Shown here piece after piece: positions 1-7,931 of a stretch of DNA of 20,508 nt; the stretch's first letter is position 1, and each line of letters begins with the position of its first letter. The translations under genes and the position numbers were made by a program. The notes beneath the pieces are model-generated. The model did not search any database and had not been told where the DNA came from. It saw only the letters and a list, made by a program, of their open reading frames with translations. Source of the stretch: Acetobacteraceae bacterium (GTDB lineage: Bacteria; Pseudomonadota; Alphaproteobacteria; Acetobacterales; Acetobacteraceae); assembly GCA_030039695.1 (NCBI GenBank), contig JASHVB010000014.1, positions 1-20,508 of the forward strand, written 5' to 3'.

Positions 1-1179
1 CGTCTGCTGCAAATCGAAACGATTACGCAATGCCGGAGTGATATTGGCCAGGTGCATGCCCGTCCCCTCGGCATGCACGCTGGCAACAGCTTTAGCACTG
101 GCCAGGACCGTGCCGCGTAGCGCCGCCAAGTGCGGCCAATCCGTACCGCGCAGACTCACCGTGCGCGTGTGGCCGGCGTGCCAAACGGAGAGGGTAATCG
201 GCAGGCCTGGTGGCGTCACCACGATCGTGCGCTGAACGCTCCGTGCGTTGGTTGCCGGCTCGCTGCCAATCTTGAAGATAACGTCGCCAGGCACAAGCCC
301 GGCGTGCGCGGCCGGACTACCCGGATCCACGCCGGTCACGATCGCGCCATGCGTCGCCTGGTCACCGAACGACTGGGCCAGCCCCGGGCTCAGGTCTTGT
401 AACTCTAACCCCACCCAGTCCGGGTGTGCGGTCGCGGGATCCATCAACTTCTGCGTGGCGATGGCAACGTCGTTCGATGGCAACGCAAAACCTATCCCGA
501 TCGATCCCAACACATTGCTGTTCGAGATCAACGCGGTATTCACGCCCACCACCTCATCGTTGCATTCAAGCAATGGTCCGCCCGAGTTACCCGGGTTGAT
601 GCTGGCGTCGGTCTGAATGAATTCATCGATCGGCGTCTTCATCAAGTTCCGGCCCACGCCGCTGATCACGCCTGCACTGACCGAAGTGCCGAGGCCGAGT
701 GGATTGCCGACAGCGATCACCCGCTGGCCTAGCTGCACTTGATCGCTGTCCGCGAAGTGCAACACCGGCAGGGTGTGGCCGACATCGACCTTGAGCAGGG
801 CAAAGTCGATCAGCGACGAGGCAGCGATCAGTTGCGCCGGCACCTGGACACCATCATGGAATGTGACCCGGATCATGGCGGCATTCTGGATGACGTGCTT
901 GTTGGTGACGATGACGCCCGAAGGATCCACGACAAAGCCAGTGCCAACGAAGAATTCCAGTTGGTACTTACTGCTGGGCCTATCCGTCGCTTCGTCGGCC
1001 GGCAGGATCTTTGCCACCCAGATGTTGACGATGGCCGGTAAGGCGTGGGCGGCGGCGCTGGCGATGTCGCAACTGGGAGGCGCGGTTGTTGCCATTGCCG
1101 GCGCGGCCTGAGCCACGACGAAGAAGGCACATGTCGCGGCAATGGCTCTCCAGCGGCTGACGTTGAGTCTGGTTCGCAT
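1..1179 (-). CDS. HtrA/DegP-like periplasmic serine protease (C-terminus beyond window)
   Basis: Trypsin-like S1C protease that degrades or refolds misfolded envelope proteins. The open frame runs 393 codons from the ATG at 1179 to the left edge without a stop, so the C-terminus is missing. Residues 1-30 look like a Sec signal (basic MRTRLNVSRWR, hydrophobic stretch, APAMA cleavage-like site). The triad is complete: His95 in TNKHVIQN, Asp125 in SSLIDFALLKV, Ser199 in NPGNSGGP. A PDZ domain spans about residues 255-345 (GAIVTGVDPGSPAAHAGLVP, then GDVI). A second PDZ seems to start near 375 (GMHLANITPALRNRF). A purine-rich GAGAGGGG lies just upstream of the ATG and supports this start. It is transcribed divergently from the DUF6635-like gene. 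Family assignment is firm; DegP, DegQ or DegS subtype cannot be decided without the end. Confidence 0.95.
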   Translation of the reverse strand, partial: MRTRLNVSRWRAIAATCAFFVVAQAAPAMATTAPPSCDIASAAAHALPAIVNIWVAKILPADEATDRPSSKYQLEFFVGTGFVVDPSGVIVTNKHVIQNAAMIRVTFHDGVQVPAQLIAASSLIDFALLKVDVGHTLPVLHFADSDQVQLGQRVIAVGNPLGLGTSVSAGVISGVGRNLMKTPIDEFIQTDASINPGNSGGPLLECNDEVVGVNTALISNSNVLGSIGIGFALPSNDVAIATQKLMDPATAHPDWVGLELQDLSPGLAQSFGDQATHGAIVTGVDPGSPAAHAGLVPGDVIFKIGSEPATNARSVQRTIVVTPPGLPITLSVWHAGHTRTVSLRGTDWPHLAALRGTVLASAKAVASVHAEGTGMHLANITPALRNRFDLQQT

Positions 1180-1775
1180 GGTACCCCTCTCCCCACGTTA
1201 GCCGCCAAGCGGGCACGTTGTCCGCTGCGGTAGGGACGGGCGTTGAATATGGTGCACCGGGGCGCCGGCGGCGAGTCTGGCCACATGGCCGGCGATCGAA
1301 CAAGTGCAATGTCGCCAGCATAATGCGCGGTTGGACGCCGCGGCAGGGTAGCAAGGCCGCGAGGTGGTACGCGCGGTGGCATCCAAACTCGACGGGTCGG
1401 GGCACACGAGAGCATCGTGATCCTCCGCGCAGCACGGTGGTCCGTGCGATCGCCCCGCCCTCCCCCGGCCGGGTCGGGACCAAATCGGCCCCCCTGCTAT
1501 CACAGCACGCGCCAGGCCTGTTGCCGGACCACATCGCCCCGCATGAAGGTCTTCGGCGACAACGGTTGCCCTAGTCGTTGGCCCAGAGTGTCCGAAGACC
1601 TACCTCTCGTGACCGTATGGCTTCAGTCCCGGCGCATAGGCGCCTCGATTTTGCAGTTCAACGCCCGCAGCGCCGCGACAATAGCGCCCCGTTGTGAACC
1701 AGCCCCGAGACGATTCCGGGGCTGCCGCACTTCGCGACCATCCTCTTGTCGGGGACAGGCACTATATTGCGGGGG
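1180..1775. other. Divergent intergenic region with one GC-rich hairpin
   Basis: No frame on either strand here shows a recognisable family. The region must hold the promoters of the flanking divergent genes. A short perfect inverted repeat (AGCCCCG at 1701-1707, CGGGGCT at 1717-1723, 9-nt loop) lies about 50 bases before the DUF6635-like start. It has no T-run on either side, so it is not a clear terminator. Confidence 0.5.
1763..1768 (+). promoter_or_regulatory. -10-like TATATT immediately before the DUF6635-like start
   Basis: TATATT ends 7 bases before the ATG at 1776, so transcription would begin at or next to the start codon (leaderless mRNA). There is no convincing -35 box and no normally spaced Shine-Dalgarno; only a G run (GGGGG) abuts the ATG. 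This is inference from spacing only. Confidence 0.3.
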
Positions 1776-2768
1776 ATGGACAAATCAACGCCTTCCCCTG
1801 GGCCACCCGCTGCGGTGATCGCGCAGGCGGTGGACGATGGCATTCGCCGTTACTTCGCGGCGCGGCGAGAACGCGTATCGGGTTTCGTCGATCGCAATTT
1901 CAGCCTGCGCGGCAGCCTCGCCGTGCATCGCTCGGCGCTCGGCCTCGACGTGGTGCGAGCACCGGCGAACCTTTTGCTCGCCGGGCCGCATGCCGGATTG
2001 AAGGCGGTGGGCTTGCTCGCCGGCAGGCTCGGCAACCGCAGGCTTGCCCAGCGCATCGGCGGACGTAGCCTGCTGCTGCGCACGGCTGTCTCCCACCGCG
2101 TCGAATGGCTCGTGGTGACGGAACTGCTGGAGCTGCCCTGCCGACAGCGCGGTCGGGCGTCGCATCGCGATGCTCTGGCCGAAACAATCCTTGCGGACCC
2201 GCGGCTTGCACCGGCGGCGGAACGAACACTGGCGGCAATCGCGGCGCACTCGGCGGATCCGGCCTTCGCCGCGCGGCTGAACGAGGCAATGATCAACTAT
2301 GCGGCGACCCGCGCGGCGGCGGCAGAGATCACCACGTCACTGCTCGCCCTGAGTTCCGGTGCCATAGCGCTTAAGCAACTGACACCCGGGGCGATCACGC
2401 TGGGACCGGCGCTCGCAGCGGTGCTGGCTCAGCAGTCGGCAATCGCCGCCTTTCCCTTCGGGGTCGGCCTCGGCGGTCTGTGGTACTCGACGTTTCCCGT
2501 CGCGCCGCCAGCCTTGCTGGTCGCGGGGGTCACGGGCGGATTGATGGTCGGTGCTTCGGCCATCGCCGCCTTCGCCGGGTTGGTCGTTGACCCGGTGCAA
2601 CGTCGGCTCGGTTTGCACAAGCGCCGGCTGATCCGGCTGGTCGATGCCCTCGAACGTCAGATGTTGAGCCCGGCCGCGCCTGCGTTCGCAGTGCACGACC
2701 ACTACGTGGCGCGTCTGATTGATCTATTCGACGTCCTGGGCTCAGCCTATCGCCTCGCCCACGGATAG
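1776..2768 (+). CDS. DUF6635-like membrane-associated protein
   Basis: A 330-residue protein of unknown function. The sequence layout matches what I know of DUF6635 proteins: an N-terminal conserved block (IRRYFAARRERVSGFVDRNF, residues 23-42), a DVVRAPANLLLAGP motif (58-71), a WLVVTELLELP helix (111-121), and a glycine- and alanine-rich hydrophobic C-terminal half. That half contains QLTPGAITLGPALA (201-214), a probable membrane hairpin at about 205-240 and another at 246-270, followed by DPVQRRLGLHKRRL. The ATG at 1776 is preferred because the conserved block begins soon after it; a TTG at 1746 would add ten residues without family character. No neighbour suggests a role. No enzymatic motif is visible, so no function is proposed. 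Confidence 0.8.
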   Translation: MDKSTPSPGPPAAVIAQAVDDGIRRYFAARRERVSGFVDRNFSLRGSLAVHRSALGLDVVRAPANLLLAGPHAGLKAVGLLAGRLGNRRLAQRIGGRSLLLRTAVSHRVEWLVVTELLELPCRQRGRASHRDALAETILADPRLAPAAERTLAAIAAHSADPAFAARLNEAMINYAATRAAAAEITTSLLALSSGAIALKQLTPGAITLGPALAAVLAQQSAIAAFPFGVGLGGLWYSTFPVAPPALLVAGVTGGLMVGASAIAAFAGLVVDPVQRRLGLHKRRLIRLVDALERQMLSPAAPAFAVHDHYVARLIDLFDVLGSAYRLAHG

Positions 2769-3271
2769 AGCGGCGCTCGCGATTTTGCGGTGCCTATCGT
2801 GTTCGCGATCTATGCACCAGAGCACGAGGCCAATCGGCACGTGTTCACGGCAGGATGTCAGGTAGGGGTCGCTCACCTAATGATGGTTCGTCGTGGAAGT
2901 TCGCAGGTTCGGTTTCAGCAGTTGCGGGATATCGTCGATGTGCCCGAGAATGAGGGGTTGAGAATCAATCTGAGGGGGCAATCCAATGGCAGCGGCCGCA
3001 CTGCGTCGGTCAACTTCGGGGTCCACCCAACACACATCCGTTTACACGCACGCGGCCCGGCACAGGAGGCAAAGCGTTCCTCCGAAACGCCTATCACAAC
3101 ATTGCGGCCCTCGTACCGCCGATCCGTGAGTACTGGTTGCCACAGCGGGTTCGAGAACATCCGCACTGAACCGGCCAGCACCGCTTCGTCAGGTGCTCAC
3201 GGCGGATACCGAGGAGACTATGTTGCCGCGTCCGTCGGCTGCGGCGAACCTTCAAACCAACGGAGCGAACC
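2769..3271. other. Intergenic stretch without a supported gene
   Basis: A long open frame (GTG at 2790 to 3275) covers this stretch, but its composition is unlike a real protein, it lacks a ribosome site, and it overlaps the DoxX start. Another frame gives short protein-like words (KAFLRNAYHNIAALVPP near 3070-3120) that I could not match to a family. It may hold a decayed gene, but nothing is assignable. Confidence 0.4.
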
Positions 3272-3706
3272 ATGACGACATTCTCCGGTCAGCGGGTCAG
3301 GGACGAGGTCGTTCTTGCTGCCCGCATCCTGCTTATCCTGCTTTTCGTCGTGTTCGGATGGAGCAAGCTCACGCACTACTCTGGGACTGTCAGCTACATG
3401 GGACAGACGGGAGTCCCCCTGCCATCGGTCGCCGCGCTGGTGGCCATCGTGGTTGAGTTCTTCGTCTCACTCGCGGTCGCTGTCGGCGTCTGGACCCGGC
3501 CTCTGGCCCTCCTCCTGGCACTCTACACGCTGGGGACCGCGCTTATCGGGCATCATTTCTGGAGCATGGAAGGTGCCGCCCGTGCCGCGAATGCGATCAA
3601 CTTCTACAAGAATATAAGTATTATCGGTGGTTTTCTCCTTCTCTACGTCATCGGTCCGGGGAAGTACTCGCTCGACGCGATGCGCGGCGCGCGAGCCGCT
3701 ACATAG
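3272..3706 (+). CDS. DoxX family membrane protein
   Basis: A 144-residue integral membrane protein of the DoxX/DoxD-like family. Four hydrophobic helices are visible at roughly residues 15-35, 52-72, 78-96 and 115-133. The family hallmark is the first-helix segment LLFVVFGWSKLTHY, followed by the P/G-containing loop GVPLPS, then EFFVSLAVAVGVWTRPLAL and HHFWSM. Length is typical (about 130-150). The ATG at 3272 follows a CGGAGCG purine stretch at a workable distance. Family members sit in the cytoplasmic membrane and have been linked to redox and thiol stress in some bacteria, but the biochemical role is not general knowledge I would transfer here. It stands alone: the DUF6635-like gene is 500 bases upstream and nothing intact follows for 1.5 kb. 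Confidence 0.9.
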   Translation: MTTFSGQRVRDEVVLAARILLILLFVVFGWSKLTHYSGTVSYMGQTGVPLPSVAALVAIVVEFFVSLAVAVGVWTRPLALLLALYTLGTALIGHHFWSMEGAARAANAINFYKNISIIGGFLLLYVIGPGKYSLDAMRGARAAT

Positions 3707-4609
3707 AACGGGCCGGATAGCGCGGTTTAGACCGTCGAGAACCTGGGGGGTGGGGGCCGGGCAGCGCACCAGAACGGATACCTCGCTGGTATGTTCCGAC
3801 ATACCAGTCCGCACCGCGCCGCTCTCCACTTCAATGAGGTCGGCTTTTGGTGACCACAACCCGTGGTGTCCGAACGGGCTGCGTGCCGAATACGCAAGGG
3901 TCATCGGCATCGGTAGATGCCAGGGGGATGAGTTTAGGCGGCTGAGGAAAATGGTGGGTCACGTAAGCGCAACGGCGCGCCAAGTTGCGGTCTGTCAAGT
4001 CACGGAAGCGAGCGAAACCGACGAATCCGTTCATGCGCCCCCACGACCGATCGTTGCTGATATGCCAGGAACGGACAAGTTGTCCGCGCTCCCGCCGGGA
4101 CAGCAGAGCCGTGGAAGTTCGGACTTAAATCGTCACAGGCTTGATTTTTGCTCTCCCCCCTTGCTGATCGCCGCGGTGGTCGGGGCTGAATGGGCTCATG
4201 CAGCCAGCCCTACTGGGTGCTATCGATCAGTCGGTCGGTGTTAAGAACCTCCTTTGGTTGTTGTCTGGATTCTTTCCCGCGCTCCTGATAGCGACGCCCA
4301 ATAAGGCGTGGGGTAGCGATCCGCGTCGCGTTGACCGTCCTCGCGACTGCATCCGCGGGGTAACCGAGCCTCACCAGTCAAGGCAATGATGACTGCCGCT
4401 CGGCAAACGTGCTAAATTGGTAGTCGCGTCGAGAAATCGGCAGATGCTTCGGGAGGAACATTCCATGGTCCTATGCACGTTCTGCCCGCTGCTCATTCCC
4501 TTCCTGGCTCTGTCGAGCATTACCGGCATACATCCGGTTCGAGAGCCCGTCAGCAGCAGTGTTGGGCCGATCGTGATGAGGTCAGCTGACACCACCGGTT
4601 CAGTGCAGC
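3707..4609. other. Gene-poor stretch after doxX
   Basis: About 900 bases in which frames on both strands give no recognisable domain. The long plus frame that reads through to 4244 is rich in Arg, Pro and Ser with no family signature. Two items stand out and are listed separately: a perfect 9-bp-arm inverted repeat near 3786-3807 and a small plus-strand frame with a good ribosome site starting at 4465. The rest appears to be decayed DNA. Confidence 0.45.
3786..3807. repeat. Perfect inverted repeat, 9-bp arms
   Basis: CTGGTATGT (3786-3794) and ACATACCAG (3799-3807) are exact reverse complements separated by TCCG. It is 80 bases past the doxX stop. No T-tract follows on either strand, so it is more like an operator-type palindrome or a hairpin element than an intrinsic terminator. 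Confidence 0.6.
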
Positions 4610-4659
4610 ACAATCCCAAGCTCTTCCGAATCAGATGGGAGGTCACCTCAAACCGGTAG
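4465..4659 (+). CDS. Possible small exported protein (64 aa), doubtful
   Basis: An ATG at 4465 is preceded by a strong Shine-Dalgarno (GGGAGGAA, 4451-4458) at good spacing. The 64-residue product starts with a short hydrophobic segment (MVLCTFCPLLIPFLALSS) like a signal peptide, followed by a polar tail with no recognised motif. Against it: the last 50 bases lie antisense to a decayed acetyltransferase fragment, so the tail may be accidental. There is no neighbour to support it. The ribosome site is the only real evidence. Confidence 0.22.
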   Translation: MVLCTFCPLLIPFLALSSITGIHPVREPVSSSVGPIVMRSADTTGSVQHNPKLFRIRWEVTSNR

Positions 4660-4730
4660 CCAAGCCGTTGATAGAACGTGTGGGCCCCGGATCGAGCGAG
4701 GTGAGATGTTAGCGCAACGAAGTGACGCCT
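4610..4730 (-). pseudogene. Relic of a GNAT acetyltransferase C-terminus
   Basis: Reading minus from about 4730 gives a stretch containing HFVALTSHLARSGAHTFYQR and then LGYRFEVTSHLIRKSL. This is the classic end of a GNAT domain: a beta-strand ending in LTS, then R..AH.FY..LGY, then a final strand with a basic end. An in-frame stop lies a few codons upstream, and no acetyl-CoA loop (RxxGxG/A) is found in any frame before it. The original stop also seems lost, since the frame runs on to 4371. Only the last 40 or so residues of the parent gene remain, next to an IS3 relic on the same strand. Confidence 0.6.
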
Positions 4731-4899
4731 GGCTCGGCAAACGATTGGTCAGCCGTGTCCATCGAATTGCCCCACTGCGACTGCTTCCGGCGACTTGCGG
4801 TGCCTCCGGGCGGACCATCTCAGCCACCTTCGGCGTAGAGGCCATGGTGGTCGGAATGTGCCGCTAGCCATTTGGCAACGTTCTCCGAAGTCCGGTCAG

Positions 4900-5160
4900 T
4901 CAGCACCTCCGCGCCGTTGTGGTACCGACAAACTCGTGCCGGGCCACGCCTGCAATCCCAGAATGCGCCATCAAGCGCGCAACCGGTTTGCCGTCAACCT
5001 GGATGCCACTGGCCGCAAGTTCAGCGCGAGGCCGTGGCGTGCCGTACGTGCCGCTCGATCCGGTCTCGCAATATGGCTTGCCTCTGCCAGCGCTGCATCC
5101 CGCCTCGCCCGCTGTGACAGATGCTGCTTCGACCGCGCCTGCCAGCCGCTCGGGACACAC
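4900..5160 (-). pseudogene. Relic of an IS3-family transposase (OrfB N-terminal part)
   Basis: Two minus-strand frames together spell the N-terminal region of an IS3 OrfB transposase. The first, from about 5156, reads VPSGWQARSK then SQRARRDAALAEA, matching the family pattern V..SGYYAW....S.RA..D..L...I. After a frameshift near 5080 the second reads SGTYGTPRPRAELAASGIQV followed by KPVARLMAHSGIAG, which is the S.GTYG.PR...L...G..V...RV.RLM...G..G helix-turn-helix signature. The frame stops at 4900. A third frame continues with a possible degraded W.AD-like piece down to about 4850. The DDE integrase core and IS ends are missing, so the element cannot move. Confidence 0.72.
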
Positions 5161-5198
5161 CGAGCGGCCGGCACGTTATCACAATCGGATGTCAGTAT

Positions 5199-6224
5199 TT
5201 AGGTCACCACCGAACCTTCGACGAACCCGCCTTGACCGGCCAGGGCAGAGATGTTGGCAACAGTGGTACGGGCGATTTGATCCAGTGCTTCGCCTGTCAG
5301 GAATGCTTGGTGTGAAGTGATAAGCACGTTCGGAAAGGTGAGTAACCGCGCCAGTTCATCGTCGTGAAGCACGCTGCCGGAAAGGTCCTCGAAGAAGATG
5401 CCCTCCTCTTCCTCATACACGTCAAGCCCAACTCCAGCGAGGCGGCCAGACTTTAGCGCTTGAATCAACGCCTTGGTATTCACCAACGCCCCTCGGCTCA
5501 CATTAATAAGTATGCTGCCAGGCCTTATCAACTCGATTGTCTCGGCACGGATGGTGTACCGAGTTTCTGGGGTAAGCGGGGTATGCAGGGAAACCACGTC
5601 GCTATTTCGTAGCAATACGGAGATAGCTTCGACGTATTCCACTCCGGTTTGATTCGCCCATTGGTGATTCGGAAAGGGGTCATAGGCCAGGACTCTCATC
5701 CCAAACCCGCGAAGAATCTGCGCAGTGACGCGCCCAATTTTACCCGTGCCCACAATACCTGCAGTCTTGGCGTAAAGGTCGAAGCCTACAAGTCCGTTAA
5801 GTGAAAAGTTCAGCTCGCGCACACGGTTGAATGCGCGATGGGTTTTGCGGTTCAGGGTGAGTAGCAATGCAACAGCATGTTCGGCCACAGCATGCGGCGA
5901 ATAGGCAGGGACTCGCGTCACGGTCAGATTCAACTGCCTAGCGTAGTCCATGTCCACGTTATTGAATCCTGTACAGCGAAGGGCTACCAGTTCGACACCT
6001 TGCTTTGCCAGACTCTCCAGACAAGGCTGGTCCAACTGGTCGTTGACAAATACGCAAACTGCTCGAGAATTCATCGCAGCTGAGGCAGTATCTTGCGTCA
6101 GACGGAACTCAAGAAAGTGCCACTGGATTGCATGGTTCGCTGAGGCCCGTTGCAGCGCCTCCCGATCGTAGGGCTTCGTGTCAAAGACAGCGGCGGCGAC
6201 CACAGAAGGTGGATGCCCGGTCAT
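5199..6224 (-). CDS. ldhA: D-lactate dehydrogenase / D-2-hydroxyacid dehydrogenase
   Basis: A 341-residue NAD-dependent D-2-hydroxyacid dehydrogenase, most like fermentative D-lactate dehydrogenase, reducing pyruvate to D-lactate in the cytoplasm. Visible: substrate loop CTGFNNVDMD (84-93), VPAYSPHAVAEHAVALLL (105-122), the Rossmann glycine motif GIVGTGKIG (156-164), catalytic Arg244 in NVSRGALVNT, the GLDVYEEEEGIFFED segment with the partner Glu (266-280), and catalytic His305 in ITSHQAFLT. VYEEE..IFFED is typical of the LdhA subgroup. I chose the ATG at 6224 rather than an upstream in-frame start because AAGGAGT sits 8-9 bases before it and the family begins with a short tail before AAVFDTKPYD. 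It is a lone gene, with an IS3 relic downstream. Confidence 0.93.
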   Translation of the reverse strand: MTGHPPSVVAAAVFDTKPYDREALQRASANHAIQWHFLEFRLTQDTASAAMNSRAVCVFVNDQLDQPCLESLAKQGVELVALRCTGFNNVDMDYARQLNLTVTRVPAYSPHAVAEHAVALLLTLNRKTHRAFNRVRELNFSLNGLVGFDLYAKTAGIVGTGKIGRVTAQILRGFGMRVLAYDPFPNHQWANQTGVEYVEAISVLLRNSDVVSLHTPLTPETRYTIRAETIELIRPGSILINVSRGALVNTKALIQALKSGRLAGVGLDVYEEEEGIFFEDLSGSVLHDDELARLLTFPNVLITSHQAFLTGEALDQIARTTVANISALAGQGGFVEGSVVT

Positions 6225-6740
6225 CGTCAGGGACTCCTTCCATTTTGCAATAGTTAATCGTTCGGAAACAAGTGATTGCGACGGGAACCCAGACACCCTA
6301 CCTGCCGTACGGGGGCCAGCGCAGGTGTCCGACGAGATGATTCCGTCGCACCGTCAATTTGATTTGGCCTTCTTACCTTGCCCTGTCGCAGATCATCAGG
6401 AAGCGCTTTAACTGCATTGTTCACCTTCCCGAGAGGCTCAACGTGGGGTGTGCCTGTGGATGTTCGGGTTAGCGGCAATCAAGAAATAGTCCTTCAAACC
6501 CGCGCGAGTGAAAAACATCATGTGCCAAATAGATGCGAACGCCCGAGTCTGGCGAGATCATCGGGGTCTTAGGGCATCCAGAACGCGGCCATGCGCAGCT
6601 CCATCGACCCCTGCGTCTGCGCGAACGATGCTGTCCTCCTATGGGCTGATCCCCTCTGGCCCCCTGCTCGGGAGACCAGAGGATTCAGCAATTATACGTT
6701 CGGGCGTGTGACGCGTTTGCGTAAGACGCCCGGCACGCCC
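6225..6740. other. Intergenic region between the NHL operon end and ldhA
   Basis: No supported gene. It contains a 7-bp inverted repeat, CCTCTGG (6653-6659) with CCAGAGG (6676-6682), whose 16-base loop itself can pair CCC with GGG. It lies downstream of the NHL gene on the minus strand and could end that transcript, but no T-run follows it. A perfect minus-strand TATAAT (6691-6696) has no matching -35 box and faces no gene start. Confidence 0.4.
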
Positions 6741-7841
6741 CTACAGATTCGCCTGAAAATCGACGTAGTCACGAACCTTGCGGTAGACCTGCAGGCGGTT
6801 TCGCTGGCTGTCGGCCACAATGATCTCGCTCGTGGCCGGATTGAAGTCCACCGCCGTAGGGAAGCAGAAGCGCCACAGCGGCTCTAGGTTACGCACCCGT
6901 CGATACGCCTTCATCATGTCCGGGTTGGCGTCCACACTCTGCTGGCCCCACTTGGACATCGCCTGCGCGTCGCCAAGAAGGTTAGTCAGGGGCGTACCGT
7001 CGGCTTCGAAAATGCAGACCCGGTGGTTGCCCCAGTCGGTGACATAGATGTCGCCTTCCGGATCTACGGCGACGTCGGTCGGGTGGTTCAGCAGTCCAGC
7101 CTTTGGATACTCGGATACCGGCAGGCTGGAAACGAACGGCCCCAGATAGGTGACGGCATAGGCATTCGGATCCGCGGGAACCGTGCCGTAGCTGCCGATG
7201 CTCATGATGAAATGGCCCTGCGGTGACAACTTCTGAACACGATGGTTCTTCCAGTCCGCCACGTAGATGTTGCCGGACTGGTCAAGTGTGATGCCCCACG
7301 GCTGATTGAATTCGGCCTCACCTGAACCAGCTTTGCCGCACGTGGCAAGAACCTTCCCCTCCGGGGAGAACACCTGCAAGCGGTTGTTGCCGCTGTCCAC
7401 AACGATGAGGTTGCCGTTCTTCTCGCAAACCATGCCGGCCGGGCGGACCAGCTGGCCATCGCCGCTACCGGTCGAGCCGAACCTATACTGGAACTTGCCG
7501 TCCGAATCGAACACCGAGATTGTGTTGGCCCACTCGTCCGAGCAATACACGCGCCCGTCGTTGCCCACGGCAACGCCGAACGGCCACGTGGCCTTTCCAT
7601 CGCCCTCGCCGTACTGGAAGAACTCGGCGAGTAATTCCTCGTCGCCAGCGCCACCAAGTCGGATGCGGTTCACACGCATGCCAAAGTTGTTCTCGTTGCC
7701 GCGATTGGCGGTGTAGATGTCGCCGTCGCGGCCCAGGCACATGGTCTGGACGTAGTTGAACCCGGTGCCCGTCGCGGCGCCACGCCCGATGGCGTGGCTC
7801 CAGTCATAGGCCCTGCCGCGGACGACTGTTGTAAGTGCCAT
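6741..7841 (-). CDS. NHL-repeat beta-propeller protein, no export signal
   Basis: A 366-residue protein built of NHL repeats, a beta-propeller fold used for binding rather than a fixed chemistry. Blades are seen around residues 30-60 (GRDGDIYTANRG), 84-112 (WPFGVAVGNDGRVYCSDEWA), 133-160 (RPAGMVCEKNGNLIVVDSGN), 180-206 (QPWGITLDQSGNIYVADWKN), 253-280 (HPTDVAVDPEGDIYVTDWGN) and 327-354 (FPTAVDFNPATSEIIVADSQ). The ATG at 7841 follows GGGAGGAGG closely and removes eight unlikely residues of the longer frame. It is the last gene of the DUF1800-DUF1501-NHL unit, 90 bases after the DUF1501 stop. The mature-looking start MALTTVVRGRAYDW has no signal peptide, although NHL proteins beside DUF1501 are commonly exported. 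Substrate or partner unknown. Confidence 0.85.
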   Translation of the reverse strand: MALTTVVRGRAYDWSHAIGRGAATGTGFNYVQTMCLGRDGDIYTANRGNENNFGMRVNRIRLGGAGDEELLAEFFQYGEGDGKATWPFGVAVGNDGRVYCSDEWANTISVFDSDGKFQYRFGSTGSGDGQLVRPAGMVCEKNGNLIVVDSGNNRLQVFSPEGKVLATCGKAGSGEAEFNQPWGITLDQSGNIYVADWKNHRVQKLSPQGHFIMSIGSYGTVPADPNAYAVTYLGPFVSSLPVSEYPKAGLLNHPTDVAVDPEGDIYVTDWGNHRVCIFEADGTPLTNLLGDAQAMSKWGQQSVDANPDMMKAYRRVRNLEPLWRFCFPTAVDFNPATSEIIVADSQRNRLQVYRKVRDYVDFQANL

Positions 7842-7931
7842 AGCCTCCTCCCTTAATCCATTCAAGCCGACATCCGCCCTCGTTCCCGGCAGCCGGTGCA
7901 GGGACCGAGGGCAGCTTGGAGTCCACCGGGC

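Noticed and set aside
1694..1760. ALRDHPLVGDRHY words similar to the HPLVGD motif of RluA-type pseudouridine synthases.
   Set aside because: Too short, no further motif in any frame, and it overlaps the upstream region of the DUF6635-like gene.
2790..3275. 161-codon plus-strand open frame.
   Set aside because: GTG start with no ribosome site, composition without family character, and overlap with the DoxX start.
3627..4244. 205-codon plus-strand open frame overlapping the doxX end.
   Set aside because: It starts inside doxX in another frame, shows no domain, and its length is explained by high GC.
6691..6696. Consensus minus-strand TATAAT.
   Set aside because: No -35 element at suitable spacing and no gene start downstream on that strand before the ldhA end.
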